Assembly: GCA_000827325.1 (NCBI GenBank)
Contig: KN832874.1
Location: forward strand, 1,906,721 to 1,970,720
DNA from: Oidiodendron maius Zn
Lineage: Eukaryota; Ascomycota; Leotiomycetes; Myxotrichaceae
Reading direction: 5' to 3'
DNA: 64,000 nucleotides
The notes beneath the pieces are model-generated. The model had not been told where the DNA came from, searched no databases, and was given only the letters and a program-made list of their open reading frames with translations. Below are positions 22,078 through 33,164 of the stretch, one piece after another; position 1 is the first letter of the stretch; each line of letters begins with the position of its first letter. The position numbers were made by a program, and so were the translations under genes.

Positions 22078-23129
22078 ATTATCTCTTGCTTACAAGAAGA
22101 GAGCTGCACTGGAAGGGAAGAGTGGTCGGAATACTGTCGTTACCACTTTGAATTGGCTTTATTTTGAATATCTTCAGTATCTCGCATGTTAAATTTATGT
22201 ATGTTGACAAAAAGCGGACCGATCCAGATGAACATAGGCTGCTGTTCCTTGTCCGATCGAGACAAATTTAGTTGACTACCTACCCCCCCTAATTTCCAAT
22301 TTTCGTAGAAATTGTGTAAATAGCCACTGGGTAAGACTATATCTCGTAAATATTGCTACTCGCTCATTCTCTCTAGGAATGATCACTCATCAACAGACAG
22401 ACTGGCAGCAACGCCCCTTTCCACGCTTTGGGTCACACTGGAGGAACATGTGGTATTGACACCGCTGGCCGCCACTAACGAAAAGATTGCCCCGTATTTC
22501 AATGAAAAATTGCTAATATGATTCCGCGGTCATGTGCTCCATCTCCACAGGCAGGTTGGCTAATCCAATTGTGGGTTAAATACAGAGATCTCATGAAGCC
22601 ATTCGACAGACAGTGAGTCCCTTGCATTTAAATTCCATGCCATATCCTTTTTGGGTAACACATACAAGGCCTGTGCTAGTGCTTGGTCGCACCATCTCTA
22701 GCATCGCGAAAGATCGGCTGTGACGTTGGATTTGAGATTGCGGGGTCTCCAGTCTTGACATGGGATGGCAACGCATCGACACACATGGGTTCGCATGATC
22801 GAGCATGCGAAGGCGAGGAATTGGAAGTAGCTCCAGTGATGACCGACAATCCGGGGAACGGTGATAATTATCCCGAATTTTCCACCAGTGAAGGCCCTTT
22901 GCACAGGATCACCAGCGCCGACTCCCTACTGTGCTATCGATTCTAGGGTCAGAACCTTGCATCTCCTTGCTGTGAGACAGGTTTTCGTGCACAGTAACTG
23001 CATTGGTATCCCCAGATTTAATCATGGTGTGTTGTAGTCGCGTGAAACGTTTTAGCTCCGGCGGTTCGTATCTCGGACAGATTGTGGGGACGGTACGAAT
23101 AGCGGAAGTGATGCGGTGTATGATGACCA
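22078..23129. other. Intergenic spacer
   Basis: About 1 kb after the PL7 gene. Several short open frames on both strands (for example 22591-22946) overlap one another and lack family motifs. No element recognised. Confidence 0.4.
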
Positions 23130-23406
23130 ATGACAACAATCTGGATGCGAATAGTGGATAGCGAAAACGAAGAGAAGAAGTGGTATGTATTTTCAAATTC
23201 TGAATTCGATCTACTAACTCAGCCTCCAGCCTCTCGCCTTCGACGCGGACGAACCTATGAGAGCCCTACTTGTAATCAACGATGAGACCGTGCAAAGGCT
23301 CATCACCCAATATCCCGGCATAGTATGTAAAGGAAGACATATATGGTATGAAGAGCGAGTGCGTATTCCGGGAATGGAGAGTCGGGAGATAAAATGGGTT
23401 CTGTAG
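23130..23406 (+). CDS. Predicted two-exon small protein, unknown function
   Basis: A 78-codon gene too short and split to be obvious. Exon 1 (23130-23182) begins ATGACAACAATC. The intron 23183-23222 has GTATGT, a perfect TACTAAC branch site and CAG at its end. Exon 2 (23223-23406) runs to TAG. Phases agree (53 + 184 = 237 nt). The product is rich in charged residues, with a core reading MRALLVINDETVQRL and then CKGRHIWYEERVRIPG. No signal peptide or membrane segment is seen. I do not recognise the family. The textbook splice signals and protein-like composition are the only support; 40 nt is short but acceptable for a fungal intron. Confidence 0.45.
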
Positions 23407-23585
23407 TCTACCCATGCGGTCTTAATTAATTGCGTCTATAAAGACAGAAATCAAATTGATCTCTCGTTAAGGTAATCTTACATCATGCTATAACCATAAG
23501 CGACGTAGGGCAGCATAAGCGTAGGGAAGCTCTGAAGCTGAAAATCTTACGAGCACAGAGGACAATAAACATCAGCTCCCTCCCC

Positions 23586-26461
23586 CTAGACAAACTCATT
23601 TCGACCCCAGTAACTTATATCAAAGTTAAAATCTGTTCCATCCAGAGTGATCACCCGATCTAATTCAAGAAAACTTTGATCGAGCAGCCCGTCTGACATG
23701 GCGGTCAACTCATCCTCTGTTAGTTCGTTCATTCCGTTTCCAACGCTAATATCGCCATTATTAATCGGATCCAGCATCAGCTCCTGGGTCATGCTGGCCC
23801 GAGCGTGGCGCGGCTCTGTCAACGGCGGCGGCGTCGCAGACATCAGGCCAGGAGTTGCTCTCTTTCCCAATAGTGAGTATACTGGGGATTTGCTCCCCGG
23901 AGAAGGTGGACTATAAATATTCCTGGTCTCACTGTCTGTATTTTGACTACTCAAGTTGAACGCTTGATCCGGCACTCGGTTGCGGCCCACGACTTCTGGA
24001 ATTCTCCATGCAGCAGCTAGATTGGTACCGTCAGCATTAGAAAAATTCATAGCTGCGGGTAGTCTAAGGCCCTTGGAGGCCGTCTCACTTGCAGCAGCCG
24101 ACGAACGAGGCGATGACGTTGATCCGCGTCTGATCACATCTAGGTCAGAAGTAATGTCGAATTGGAATATCTCGTCGGTTGACAGGCCTGGGTCGTTGAG
24201 GATCTTCGCATGTATCGCTTCAAGCAGGCATGTGTACTGCGCTGCGAGATCAAGATGTTCTTTATTATTATCGATACCCGCCTGATGGGGCGGTGTTGAT
24301 GGCAGTCCTTGCCACCGACGAGACATGTCCCGTAAACTCTTAAGTAGAATGAAGAACTCATTATCGAGGCTGTTTCCAGTAGCTTTCCAGTGTACTGAGC
24401 TGCATTAGTAACTGCCTACGACATAAATATAGCATAAGCTTACCAAGTAGCACTCGGGCAGCGATGAAAGCACAGAAAGGAAATTGCGCCACAACTATTT
24501 CAAACTCGGTGTGTGTGAGAAATTTTTGGGATATTGACGATGTCTCAATTGCGGCGAGCTGGCAGGTCTCGGCGCTGCAAGAGCTGGGCAGACGAACTAT
24601 ATTTTGAAGCTCGACAGGCGGATAGGCAATATGCTGATGCAGTAGAATCATTGACGCATTATGAGTAACGTGGGCCAAGGTTAGGTTAGGGTCCATGGTA
24701 ACAACCGTGTGGTCAGGGGATGTGTCAGAATCTTTGAATTTTGGAGGGAGGAAGGCTTTCCAGCTACAACAATCAGCGCCTCATTTAAAAGGTCATTGAA
24801 GCTTGACATACTGAACTAATCTCAGATCTAACTCTTTAAACCTTGTTAACCAGCTGCCGACCTCCTGCCTATTGAGAAAGTTGATTGGTTGTCGCAGGAA
24901 GTAAGAGATCAGCTGGCTTAGTGATTCAGTTGCCTCGATCCGATACGCAAATGATCCTACATTCGAGGACTCTGAAGCTGGAGATGTATCATTTCGATTG
25001 GTTGCCATGGAGTCTGGTGACAGAGGGGAGCGCTGTTCTTGGCAATGTGAAATTGGATTTCCAATCTTGGCCGCGGACTTATTCCAGATCCCAAAGTACG
25101 GAGTGATTGCTCGCTCGCCTCTCGCCCAAATTTTTCCATCGCTAGGGAGCCGCCGGCGGACATCTTCTGATGTCAAACTGGTGTTCCATCTGCATGAATT
25201 AGTTGCCACTGAAGCCAATTGAGATTCGAACGCCTACCCTGTCATACTAGAGCATAGCCTATGCTCCAGTCAGACGATAACCGGAAAGGTATCTTATGAA
25301 AACTTACCGGTCCAAGATGAAAACATTCCAGAATACCCTCCTTCGCTCTTCGGCTTCCGCCCAACTCGCCGAATCTTCCAGGATTGTGACAGCGCGTAGG
25401 AAGCCCTGCTGCGGCTGTTCATCCACCTCTATACTGAGCTGTAGATATTCAACTGTCCTCGTCAGCGACCCGATAATAGGCCATGCGCTGGCCAGATTGC
25501 CTTCGCTCATCTGTTGGTTTGGTTAGTATAACCCACTGGCTGCGCGTCATCACATACATAATTAGAAGCAATGATGACCAATGCTTGCACACTTTCAACA
25601 GACATACTTGTCATCGCCATCCTAATCACTGCGTCCCGAGAGACCTGGACTTGCCGATCTCTCTCGTCCTCTTCGATCTGGATATTCTCTAGCCTCAGGT
25701 GCTTCATTGCAGCACAGATCATGGCATGAATAACAACTGACAATTTTTTCGCTTCTTCGGGATGGATCAGTCGCGCTTCGAATGTGTTTTGGTGCACACA
25801 GGGCAGCCACGGATGAATATTTTTAAAGTATGCTTTGAATATGGCGTCTAATACATGATTTGGAGGTAGCTGCATGGCTAGATCCCCAACTTCGTTATTC
25901 CAGTCATTGGTTCTTCTTCGTTTGGTGCTATTAGAAGCTGGGGTGGCATGGAGGGAATTGCTTGACAGTGCTGAAGGGACCCCATCGAAATTGCAGTTGA
26001 GCAGCGCTGCCCCATGCCGCAATCCGTCACTGCAGTCAGTATTGTCACTGGCTGACTTGGCGATTAGGAGTGCTGCATGGTAGAGACAGCCCTGGCGATG
26101 GACAGGTGATGGTGGTCTGCTCTCGTTGGCGTTACTCTTTGTCAGAGCTTCCTCCAAGGCACCTATAGCCTGTTAGCTACCAGAGTTGTCAAGGATCAGT
26201 GTGAGAGGCGGACTTATACGTCTACTGAGACTCTCGACGGCGCCACTTTTGAGACCGCGCTTATGCTTGCTCCTGTCGTACACACAAGGGGACGCTTCAT
26301 TTGTCAGGGCTCTGCAATGTTAGTCAAGGTGTGGAGAACTGACATAGTCGACAACATTGTGAGCAGGATGGTAATTCCCGGGAGCATTTCAACTTCCGGT
26401 TCCTGCATGACTTGCATGCAGAGATCTCTGGTTGGCCTTGACTCGCTGTTGCCTCCTCCAT
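23586..26461 (-). CDS. Zn2Cys6 transcription factor with fungal-specific TF domain
   Basis: Multi-exon regulator. Exon 1 (from ATG 26461; an in-frame ATG at 26485 is possible) carries [11 protein letters not shown] and CSQC. A 49-nt intron (26295-26343) then leads into SPCVYD, giving the canonical C-x2-C-x6-C-x6-C-x2-C-x6-C binuclear zinc cluster. An earlier acceptor would leave an abnormal last spacing. Next comes the linker SLSRRALEEAL and the middle homology region (PF04082 type). That region includes [31 protein letters not shown] (the WW-type motif) and [17 protein letters not shown]. The C-terminal end is acidic ([13 protein letters not shown]...), a possible activation domain. It lies between the PL7 lyase and the DUF2264/GH88 pair and is the best candidate for their regulator, by position only. 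Confidence 0.88.
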
Positions 26462-27247
26462 GTTCCGACCTAATGTCGGGCGCATATCGATAAGCGTGGG
26501 CCTAGATCAAGTTCGCCAGAAGATTCGCACACAAACAGCAACATGCTATGTTTGTCTCACACGTAGCAACATAGACTTGTAAATAGATCTAACAAAAGTG
26601 AAATTTTCAAGCTGGAATCACATGCGGGAAGACTGCAGGGGAAATCTAGCGAGCTCTACCCCGGATCAGCACTAACGTATGCGGGGAAATTTCCCACCAA
26701 CTAGAGTACTAACTGAACTTGGTGCAAGTTGTCGAATCGTTTACTTCTGCGTATCCTTCAGTAATGTATGCCGGGTTTCAATCACGAAGGGCTTTTTCAC
26801 CCTCTCTATAAATATCAAACGCCGGGATGTTTCTAGGAAGAAGGGCAGGCACTTATGGTTGGGGCGCTCTAAAAGACTGGGACTAGGGTAATATATATCA
26901 AAAGGTGCCAAGGGGCACGAAAGGCTACGAGCAATGGAATGGAATGCTTGAAATAGTGTGCGCTAAATAGCTGCGTCAGGGAGGAACTGTGTCAGGGTGG
27001 TTCAATTCACTTAGATCATGATATGAGCACTATCAGGAGATAGGTATACTATTCTGGAAATTAAATCGTACTAATGCGTGTCCTATCCTAAAGCTTACAC
27101 AAACCTCCTACGTGCTCTCAAAAAGGGTGGGAAGCTAATATGTATGTTCGCATTCTAGTGGCTCGCGGCTCATTGACAGACATTTCCGCCTATTGGATAT
27201 ACGGTCACGAAACAGACATAAGATACACTGATGAGACCAAGTCAAAA
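26462..27247. other. Intergenic, TF promoter
   Basis: Upstream region of the leftward Zn2Cys6 gene and downstream of the DUF2264 gene. No gene or repeat recognised. Confidence 0.4.
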
Positions 27248-29158
27248 TTAAGGATGCCATTGGCGCGTCGGGTTATAGTCTTCCGTTATCTTTACCCGAA
27301 TTCCTTTGTCGGCCACCAGCTCCTCCAGCTCTGCCACAGTTGGGATCTGTGGAGGGGTGGACCAAGCCTGCAGCAGAGCTTGTTTATCAGGGCCAGCTAG
27401 AATAGCACTCGCAAAGATGGTTTGTGCATTTGCCGCCACATTCCCGAGAAGCTGGGGAACAAGGGTCCGTGGGAACATCAGGCTAGTGTTTCCGTAAGGG
27501 GCATTCACTCTGGCGAGCCGTTTTCGAGGCGAGCCATCAAGGATACCACTGAAGTCGCCGAGAATGCTTACAGCATACGCCGAGGAGCCAGCTTCAACTC
27601 TTTGGTCAGCAGCAAAATCCGTACGGGGGGCGGCGAAGCCCCCTTCTATCGTCTGGAGGGGCCGTGAAGATTTTATGCGGTGGACCCGAAGGTGCCATGC
27701 TCCGCTTGGGATGATCCACGTTTCAACAGTGACATCACTCCAAGGCGTCCATGTGGAGAAAAGGACATCTCCTGCCAAGTACGCCGTATTTACCTGGTCT
27801 CGTACACGATAGTGCCTACCATCATCACTCAGGCCGATCATGCTGTCGAAGACGGCTTGGCCAAAGGCCATAGGATCACTTTCTACGCTGAACCCGTAGC
27901 GAGACGAGTAGGCGAACTTGAAGTATTTCTCAGGCACGCCTCTCATCACCTGTGACGTGCCTGGGCCCGAGATCAGCATCACGGTGTGATCCGGCTGATG
28001 AGTGAAGACCATCCCAGCAGTGGGGTCCGTGTATACCGGAGGCCTGCGGGGCATTGGAAACTCGTCCGTCGTCCAGAAAGGGTGATCTGCTGGGAGGGCC
28101 AGGGGTGCAAAGGCCTTCATAGACCACCACGGCGAACCGGTCGAGCTATAACGCTCTGTCAGCAACTGATTCGGGTATGCGTATCCCAGAGTCAGAAGGC
28201 CATCATCGAGACGGCAGATGGGTTGTGCGGCCCACCATCGCAGATTCCGGAGGTAGAGGCCTTTGATCACTCCCCATGGCAGGACTTCCTCGTTGGCGAC
28301 AGCTAACATCCCCCAGAAGGCCGCTGTCGCGTGACGATAGATCAGACTCCGGCCGTAGGGCACGTTGGCGCCGGTATCTGCATACCAGTGGACCATATGC
28401 TGCGCAAATAGCCGGGCTCGTTGGCGGAATCGGGCGGCCCGAGCCTTATCCTCAGGGCGGTACACAGCATAGAGGAGTCCATAGTAGTGCCAGGCGAAGG
28501 GGTTGTACCAGTCAAGCCGTCGACAATCTTCGGCATTGCCATTGTCGCGGAACCAGCCATCGTCCACATACATCTCTTCCAGGTCCTGGAGGTACTGTTC
28601 TGTCCCGTCCTTGTCTATCGCCACGCCGACCCTCTCTAGCCCGAGATCGACTACTACACGAAAGAACTTGTGGTTGTTATTCGCGTGCTTCGTATTTCGG
28701 CTCTGAATCAACCAGCGGGCAAGGTTTTCCCGGGCAGTCTCATCAAGCGGGTCCCAGACGTGCTCCGGAACGACGAGCAACGCATATCCAAGAGCGGTGG
28801 CTTCGACATGTCTCTGGTCCATGTCCGTGACAAGACCCCAAAACTCTGCGTGAGCGGGATCGGTGCCATTCTTCAACCCCTCCCGATATATATCCCAGTG
28901 CTCGAACGAAGAGCCGCCTGCAGCCAAAGGCACCAGGCCGAACAGGGGACGCGCGAAGCCCTCCAAATCGCATGCAGCACGATCCCAGGTCGAGCCTGAC
29001 GAATCAAGAGCCACGCGCGCCTTGCCGGCTGAGAAGGCAGGCAGTAGCGGGTTGAAGAGTGTGTGCACAGCTGCGACTATATCATCGCGAGTTTTGTGAG
29101 GGTTACCCGTAACCGGATTGAAGCGGAACTGGGGAATCGGGCTGGAGTCGATAGCCAT
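27248..29158 (-). CDS. DUF2264 family protein (putative uronide-active glycosidase)
   Basis: Single-exon, 636 aa from the ATG at 29158 (MAIDSSPIPQ). An in-frame ATG at 29266 would add an unmatched 36-residue leader. The N-terminal two thirds look like the DUF2264 (PF10022) alpha-toroid: FARPLFGLVPLA, HWDIYREGLKNGTDP, NNNHKFFRVVVDLGLE and WYNPFAWHYYGLLYA, with GRSLIYRHATAAFWG further on. A beta-rich C-terminal part follows. No signal peptide is visible. Related bacterial proteins occur in polyuronate-utilisation loci, and some are classed as beta-glucuronidases (GH154, from memory). It is transcribed divergently from the GH88 gene across a 657-bp promoter, which suggests joint control and a role in oligouronide breakdown. 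Biochemical activity is inferred. Confidence 0.82.
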   Translation of the reverse strand: MAIDSSPIPQFRFNPVTGNPHKTRDDIVAAVHTLFNPLLPAFSAGKARVALDSSGSTWDRAACDLEGFARPLFGLVPLAAGGSSFEHWDIYREGLKNGTDPAHAEFWGLVTDMDQRHVEATALGYALLVVPEHVWDPLDETARENLARWLIQSRNTKHANNNHKFFRVVVDLGLERVGVAIDKDGTEQYLQDLEEMYVDDGWFRDNGNAEDCRRLDWYNPFAWHYYGLLYAVYRPEDKARAARFRQRARLFAQHMVHWYADTGANVPYGRSLIYRHATAAFWGMLAVANEEVLPWGVIKGLYLRNLRWWAAQPICRLDDGLLTLGYAYPNQLLTERYSSTGSPWWSMKAFAPLALPADHPFWTTDEFPMPRRPPVYTDPTAGMVFTHQPDHTVMLISGPGTSQVMRGVPEKYFKFAYSSRYGFSVESDPMAFGQAVFDSMIGLSDDGRHYRVRDQVNTAYLAGDVLFSTWTPWSDVTVETWIIPSGAWHLRVHRIKSSRPLQTIEGGFAAPRTDFAADQRVEAGSSAYAVSILGDFSGILDGSPRKRLARVNAPYGNTSLMFPRTLVPQLLGNVAANAQTIFASAILAGPDKQALLQAWSTPPQIPTVAELEELVADKGIRVKITEDYNPTRQWHP

Positions 29159-29815
29159 GTTGGCGACGTCCACGACGACTGGTCCAGTGATAGTCGAGTT
29201 TGCACTCCAGCATTTTGGTCTACACTCTGATGGTGGCCACTGTTTAAAGCATATCGGTCGTGACATCGAGACCGGTCCTCGCTGAGCCGCTTACCCTTGT
29301 TTAGCTGCCGACTACCGAAGTTGTCCCCGGCTGCTGGGTAGGATCCGGGGAAGATAGCGGGAATGGCTTGCCTCGTGTGGGGGCTATCGTGCATCGGGCA
29401 TCGGGCATCGGGTATCGGACATTCTTCCACCAACAGTGCTGCAGCACACCTGGAAAAGGTGGAAAGGTTCGTATCTCTCGGCCGGTCCTTTGCCCGCGCT
29501 CCGACCACGACCATCGGGATCTGATGCACCGAAGATGGAGACTGCCTGCGTGGCAGCAACTGGCTGTTCGACCCAGATGGTCCCCCGGTAAAACAGCGCC
29601 GCAGAACGGTTTGCTAGACTGGGATATCAACATCATCTATATTAGTCGAGAGGGACCGACGCATCTATACTACCCGAAAGGGATCTCTTGATGCTTTCCA
29701 TCATCGACTGAAAGTGACCTTGCCTGTGTGTATAAAAGTTACAGTAAGTGGAAAGCGGTTGGAACCTGAGTTGATACTGACCGAGTGTACTTTCGACGCA
29801 GGTCTGCTATCGACA
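29159..29815. promoter_or_regulatory. Shared divergent promoter of DUF2264 and GH88 genes
   Basis: 657 bp separate the two start codons (29158 leftward, 29816 rightward), with no credible gene between. A bidirectional promoter is the natural reading. It contains the 7-bp tandem repeat listed at 29391-29418. Confidence 0.55.
29391..29418. repeat. Four 7-bp tandem repeats (GCATCGG)
   Basis: Three perfect GCATCGG units followed by GTATCGG, head to tail, in the middle of the divergent promoter. Such a short array could be a cluster of regulator half-sites (CGG occurs every 7 bp, the half-site of many Zn2Cys6 factors) or simple slippage. Confidence 0.6.
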
Positions 29816-31421
29816 ATGACGACTTCGGCATCCTTCCCCCCCTCGGAGTTGCTACGAGGTCCTGCGACGGAATCAAGTACCCTCAGCAATGGAACCCTTA
29901 ATGGTACGCTCAACGGTACGCTCAACGGGAGTTCCTCGCCAAAAGTCGGGAAGACACATTCTACCGACAAGCGCGGCCGGCGGTTAGACATTGAGTTGCA
30001 GGAGTTGTTCGGCGAGTCGCGAGCAGGCAAGATATGGGGAGCGGCTGCCCACCTTTCCCCAGCCGATGTGTGTACACTGACTCAATCTACCAGGAGCCTA
30101 TTGACTGACCGCGGTGATAGGGCTTTCCTGAGCACGTCCTCTCGTCAGGCGAGACTGCTGGTAAATACACATGCAGAGAAGCGATCTTCTGGACTTGCGG
30201 TTTCTTTCCAGGGTGTGTATATTCTTTGCTAGAGCGAGTGGTCCGATTCCCCAAGAGCTTCCCCACCTCCAGTCGCCAGATCGATCATCGAAACATGTAC
30301 GAGCAGCTTCTAGACCTATCTAGAAAATGGTCTGAACCACTGCACAATATGGCCATCCGACGAGACACGCATGATATCGGGTTCATCATCATGCCTGCAT
30401 TGCGGCTGGATTGGGAGTTAACCGGCAGTGTGCGCAGCTTTGAGGCAATCGTGACAGCCGCCGAGAGTCTGGCCTCGAGATATGATGAACGAGTCGGCGC
30501 GATTAGGAGTTGGGACAAATCGTTCAGCAAACGCTACAGCATCACTGATAAAGAGGAAAATTTCTTGGTTATAATAGACAGCATGTGCAGTACGCCTCTC
30601 CTATAATGCGAGAAATACCCTTTGCTCTTTTGGCGAGATACTTAGTCTTGTGTCCAGACCTAGATCTTCTCTACTATGCGGGCAACCACACACACAACCA
30701 GCGGTATATCGACATCGCTACCTCACACGCGCATGCTGTCGCGAGAGCTATCATTCGACCGGACGGTTCGAGTTTCCACGTCTGCAATTTTGATCCCAAG
30801 ACTGGCGATATTCAACGACGGTACACGCATCAAGGATACAAAGATAACTCCACATGGAGTCGGTACGTATCAACACCAGAAATATCCCCTCTGTTCTGAT
30901 CTGGGAGTAGTGGCCAAGCCTGGGGCATCCTCGGCTTCGCACAGTCGTACGCCTGGACCCCAGACCCTGTGATCCTGCAAGCTGCCGTCAGGTTGGCTGA
31001 CCACTTCATAAATCAACTGGCGCTTGCCAAACATCACCACCCTTATGTACCGCTTTGGGATTTTGACGATACTGCTGCCCCATTTCTCCGAGACACGTCG
31101 GCTGGCATGATCGCCGCGAACGGGTTACTCATCCTCCACCAGCAGATGGAGAGTGAGCGTTCGCCTTATTTAGATGCAGTCCTGCGCATCGTCAAAGACA
31201 CAATCGATCTCTCGCTCGCAACTGATCCAGCGCCGCTCATCATCGACAAAACCTCCGGCAAGATTGATATTCCCAAGCCTGACTGGGCGTCGATACTGAA
31301 GAATGCGACGGCAAATAATAACGAGTTTGCATTGCACCGTTATAGTGATCACGGGCTGGTGTATGCGGACTATTATTTCCTGGAGCTGGGCAATAAATTC
31401 TTGAGAATGGGCCTGGTTTGA
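29816..31421 (+). CDS. GH88 unsaturated glucuronyl hydrolase
   Basis: Exons 29816-30067, 30121-30589, 30658-30862 and 30911-31421 give 478 aa. All junctions restore conserved motifs: FFPGCVYSLLER in exon 2, SMCNLDLLYYAG across exons 2/3, and SRGQAWGILGFAQSY across exons 3/4. The enzyme removes a terminal 4,5-unsaturated uronic acid from oligosaccharides by hydrating its double bond. The catalytic Asp pair is present: IIDSMCN, and GYKDNSTWSRGQAW for the general acid/base. HDIGF and WDFDD are other family landmarks. No signal peptide is seen, so action is likely intracellular. The N-terminus carries an unusual repeated NGTL insert (TLNGTLNGTLNGSS). The gene is divergent from the DUF2264 gene and acts logically after the PL7 lyase. 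Confidence 0.93.
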
Positions 31422-32152
31422 TCCAACAAGGCCACGGTAAGAAGTGTTTATCGATATGATATTGATTTCCGAAACAAAATGCTTCTGTAGGACCCACCTC
31501 AGCCCTAGAGTCTTTCCTTCTCTGTACCCACCATATACCTATGGTGCTGTCCCGTCTCAGACATACCTGAGTCTACCGAGGATAAATGTTAGATATCATT
31601 TTCAAATAACCGCGTTTCTCTTGAGTGGGGATGGATAGATGTATATAATGTGGTATAATAAGCTATGTTGATTCCACCTATTAAACGAGCTTTGGATTCA
31701 ACACCCTGATTTGCCTTGTATACTAGTTCCGAATCAGCGGAAGGAAGCATTACTTAACCCTGCGTGATAAAAAGCCTCGTTGAATAATGTATCGAATGAT
31801 AAGGGTCCATTACAGGAGATGAAGGTGACGTAGCCGGTAGCGTTATTGGGCTGGGATCGTTAATAACAGACGCAGCCAGGAGTGCGGTGCTACTCCTAGC
31901 GGCTATGGTGCCTTGTCCCATCTTCGAATCGATCCGGCAGGCTCGACCACTTCTTGGGAACATGACCTTACATAGTAGCGCTGCGGGACGACGCACGCGA
32001 TAAATGTGGCGCATAAAATCACGACTGATTCCTTGCCAGATTTGATTTCCTAGACCACTACACCAATTCCCTGATCTTTTAACGCCTACATTACTCCCAA
32101 TACCACTTCTTCCTCATGCGACTCTCCCAGCGCCATCTTCAGCGTCTCTACG
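31422..32152. other. Intergenic
   Basis: About 730 bp after the GH88 gene, with an AT-rich terminator-like part near 31620-31700. An 86-codon minus-strand frame (32014-31754) shows no recognisable domain. Confidence 0.4.
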
Positions 32153-32725
32153 ATGTGCCTACGCCAGATTCTTGCAACCCTTGCTGGCACAGGCGACAAC
32201 CAAGCCCTCGACAACTGCAATAGCAGTGAAAACACTATCGGAGTCGATATCGACACTCCGGCTGTAACAGCTAGTCCGAGCACAGAGAATAACGAACCTT
32301 CCTTAATCACTAGAACCCACGGCGAAGATTTGAGCAGTGATTCGAAAGGTAGCACCAATTTGAAACGTGGCAGCAATTCGGAAGGTGGCAGCAATTCGAA
32401 AGGTGGCAGCAAAAATGGTGACGAAACTAGTAGCGGCAAAGAGAGCAAGGAGGACAAGGCAGAAAAAGAAAAGAAGCTAAGATACAAAAGAGAGCAAAGC
32501 AAATTGAGGAGGATTATAAGAGGAGGCACGAAGCCGCCAAGGCTAAAGGGAATGTGTATCAAGTATATGACTCCAACGACATGGACGGCGAGTACTACTA
32601 AGTGTCTGAGGGTTAGGTTTTGTGACAGCTGCAAGGTTTAGGGACTGGAACGCTCGTTATATTGAGAATCTAAAGTTGAAGAGGAAGGGAAAAGAGAAGA
32701 TATACAGGAAGGGCCTGGGTTAATA
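32153..32725 (+). pseudogene. Low-complexity coding relic
   Basis: The plus strand encodes a Ser/Gly/Asn-rich stretch with a repeated GSNS(K/E)G unit, then a Lys/Glu-rich segment. A frame change is needed to continue into a protein-like KQIEEDYKRRHEAAKAKGN segment, with stops soon after. A further frame gives ARFRDWNARYIENLKLKRKGK before another stop. The composition suggests a once-coding low-complexity protein now broken by frameshifts and stops. The long leucine-rich open frame on the opposite strand (32634-32086) is an artefact of this biased sequence. The family is unknown. Confidence 0.3.
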
Positions 32726-33164
32726 TATCTTTAGGGCCAAGCTAGTAGCGCCTAGCTAGTTTTGCTTTCTTTTAATAATATTCTTTATTAGTCGTATTTT
32801 CTCCCTTTGAATCAGTATCGTTTGCAGTATTTGCCTCATTATCATCGCTATTGGTTGTGCAAAATCGGATATTTGTAACAAGGACTTAATGACGACATCC
32901 TCTTCCTATAGGGTGAGGTACTGTTGGCTTTGGGCCATCTCTTCTCTTAAGCGTCGTCCGCGAGCACGATGACAAAGGGTCGAGTGAGGAACGTTACCAT
33001 GATCTGCTAGGGCAAGGTATGAATTACTGTAAGCATGCCAGGAGTAACGCCTTAAGCCAGCACTTGACTAGCTCTGTCTAATAATATAAACTAGTAGATT
33101 AACTAACAGCTTTATCCCTTTATTAATACCTTCTAGGACAATTGCTTGGCCGGAGACAAATTAC
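32726..33164. other. Intergenic, AT-rich
   Basis: About 440 bp, AT-rich around 32750-32880, with no recognised element. Confidence 0.35.

Noticed and set aside
26310-26343. 34-nt intron in the zinc-cluster exon of the first regulator
   Set aside because: The next acceptor, giving a 49-nt intron, restores the canonical x6 spacing before the last cysteine and a normal intron length.
28276-28830. 184-codon plus-strand open frame
   Set aside because: Lies wholly inside the DUF2264 gene on the other strand, is rich in Arg/Ser/Pro as antisense frames usually are, and has no domain motif.
32086-32634. Long leucine-rich minus-strand open frame that looks like a membrane protein
   Set aside because: It is the complement of the Ser/Gly/Lys-rich low-complexity sequence on the plus strand; the leucine/serine bias is an artefact of that composition.
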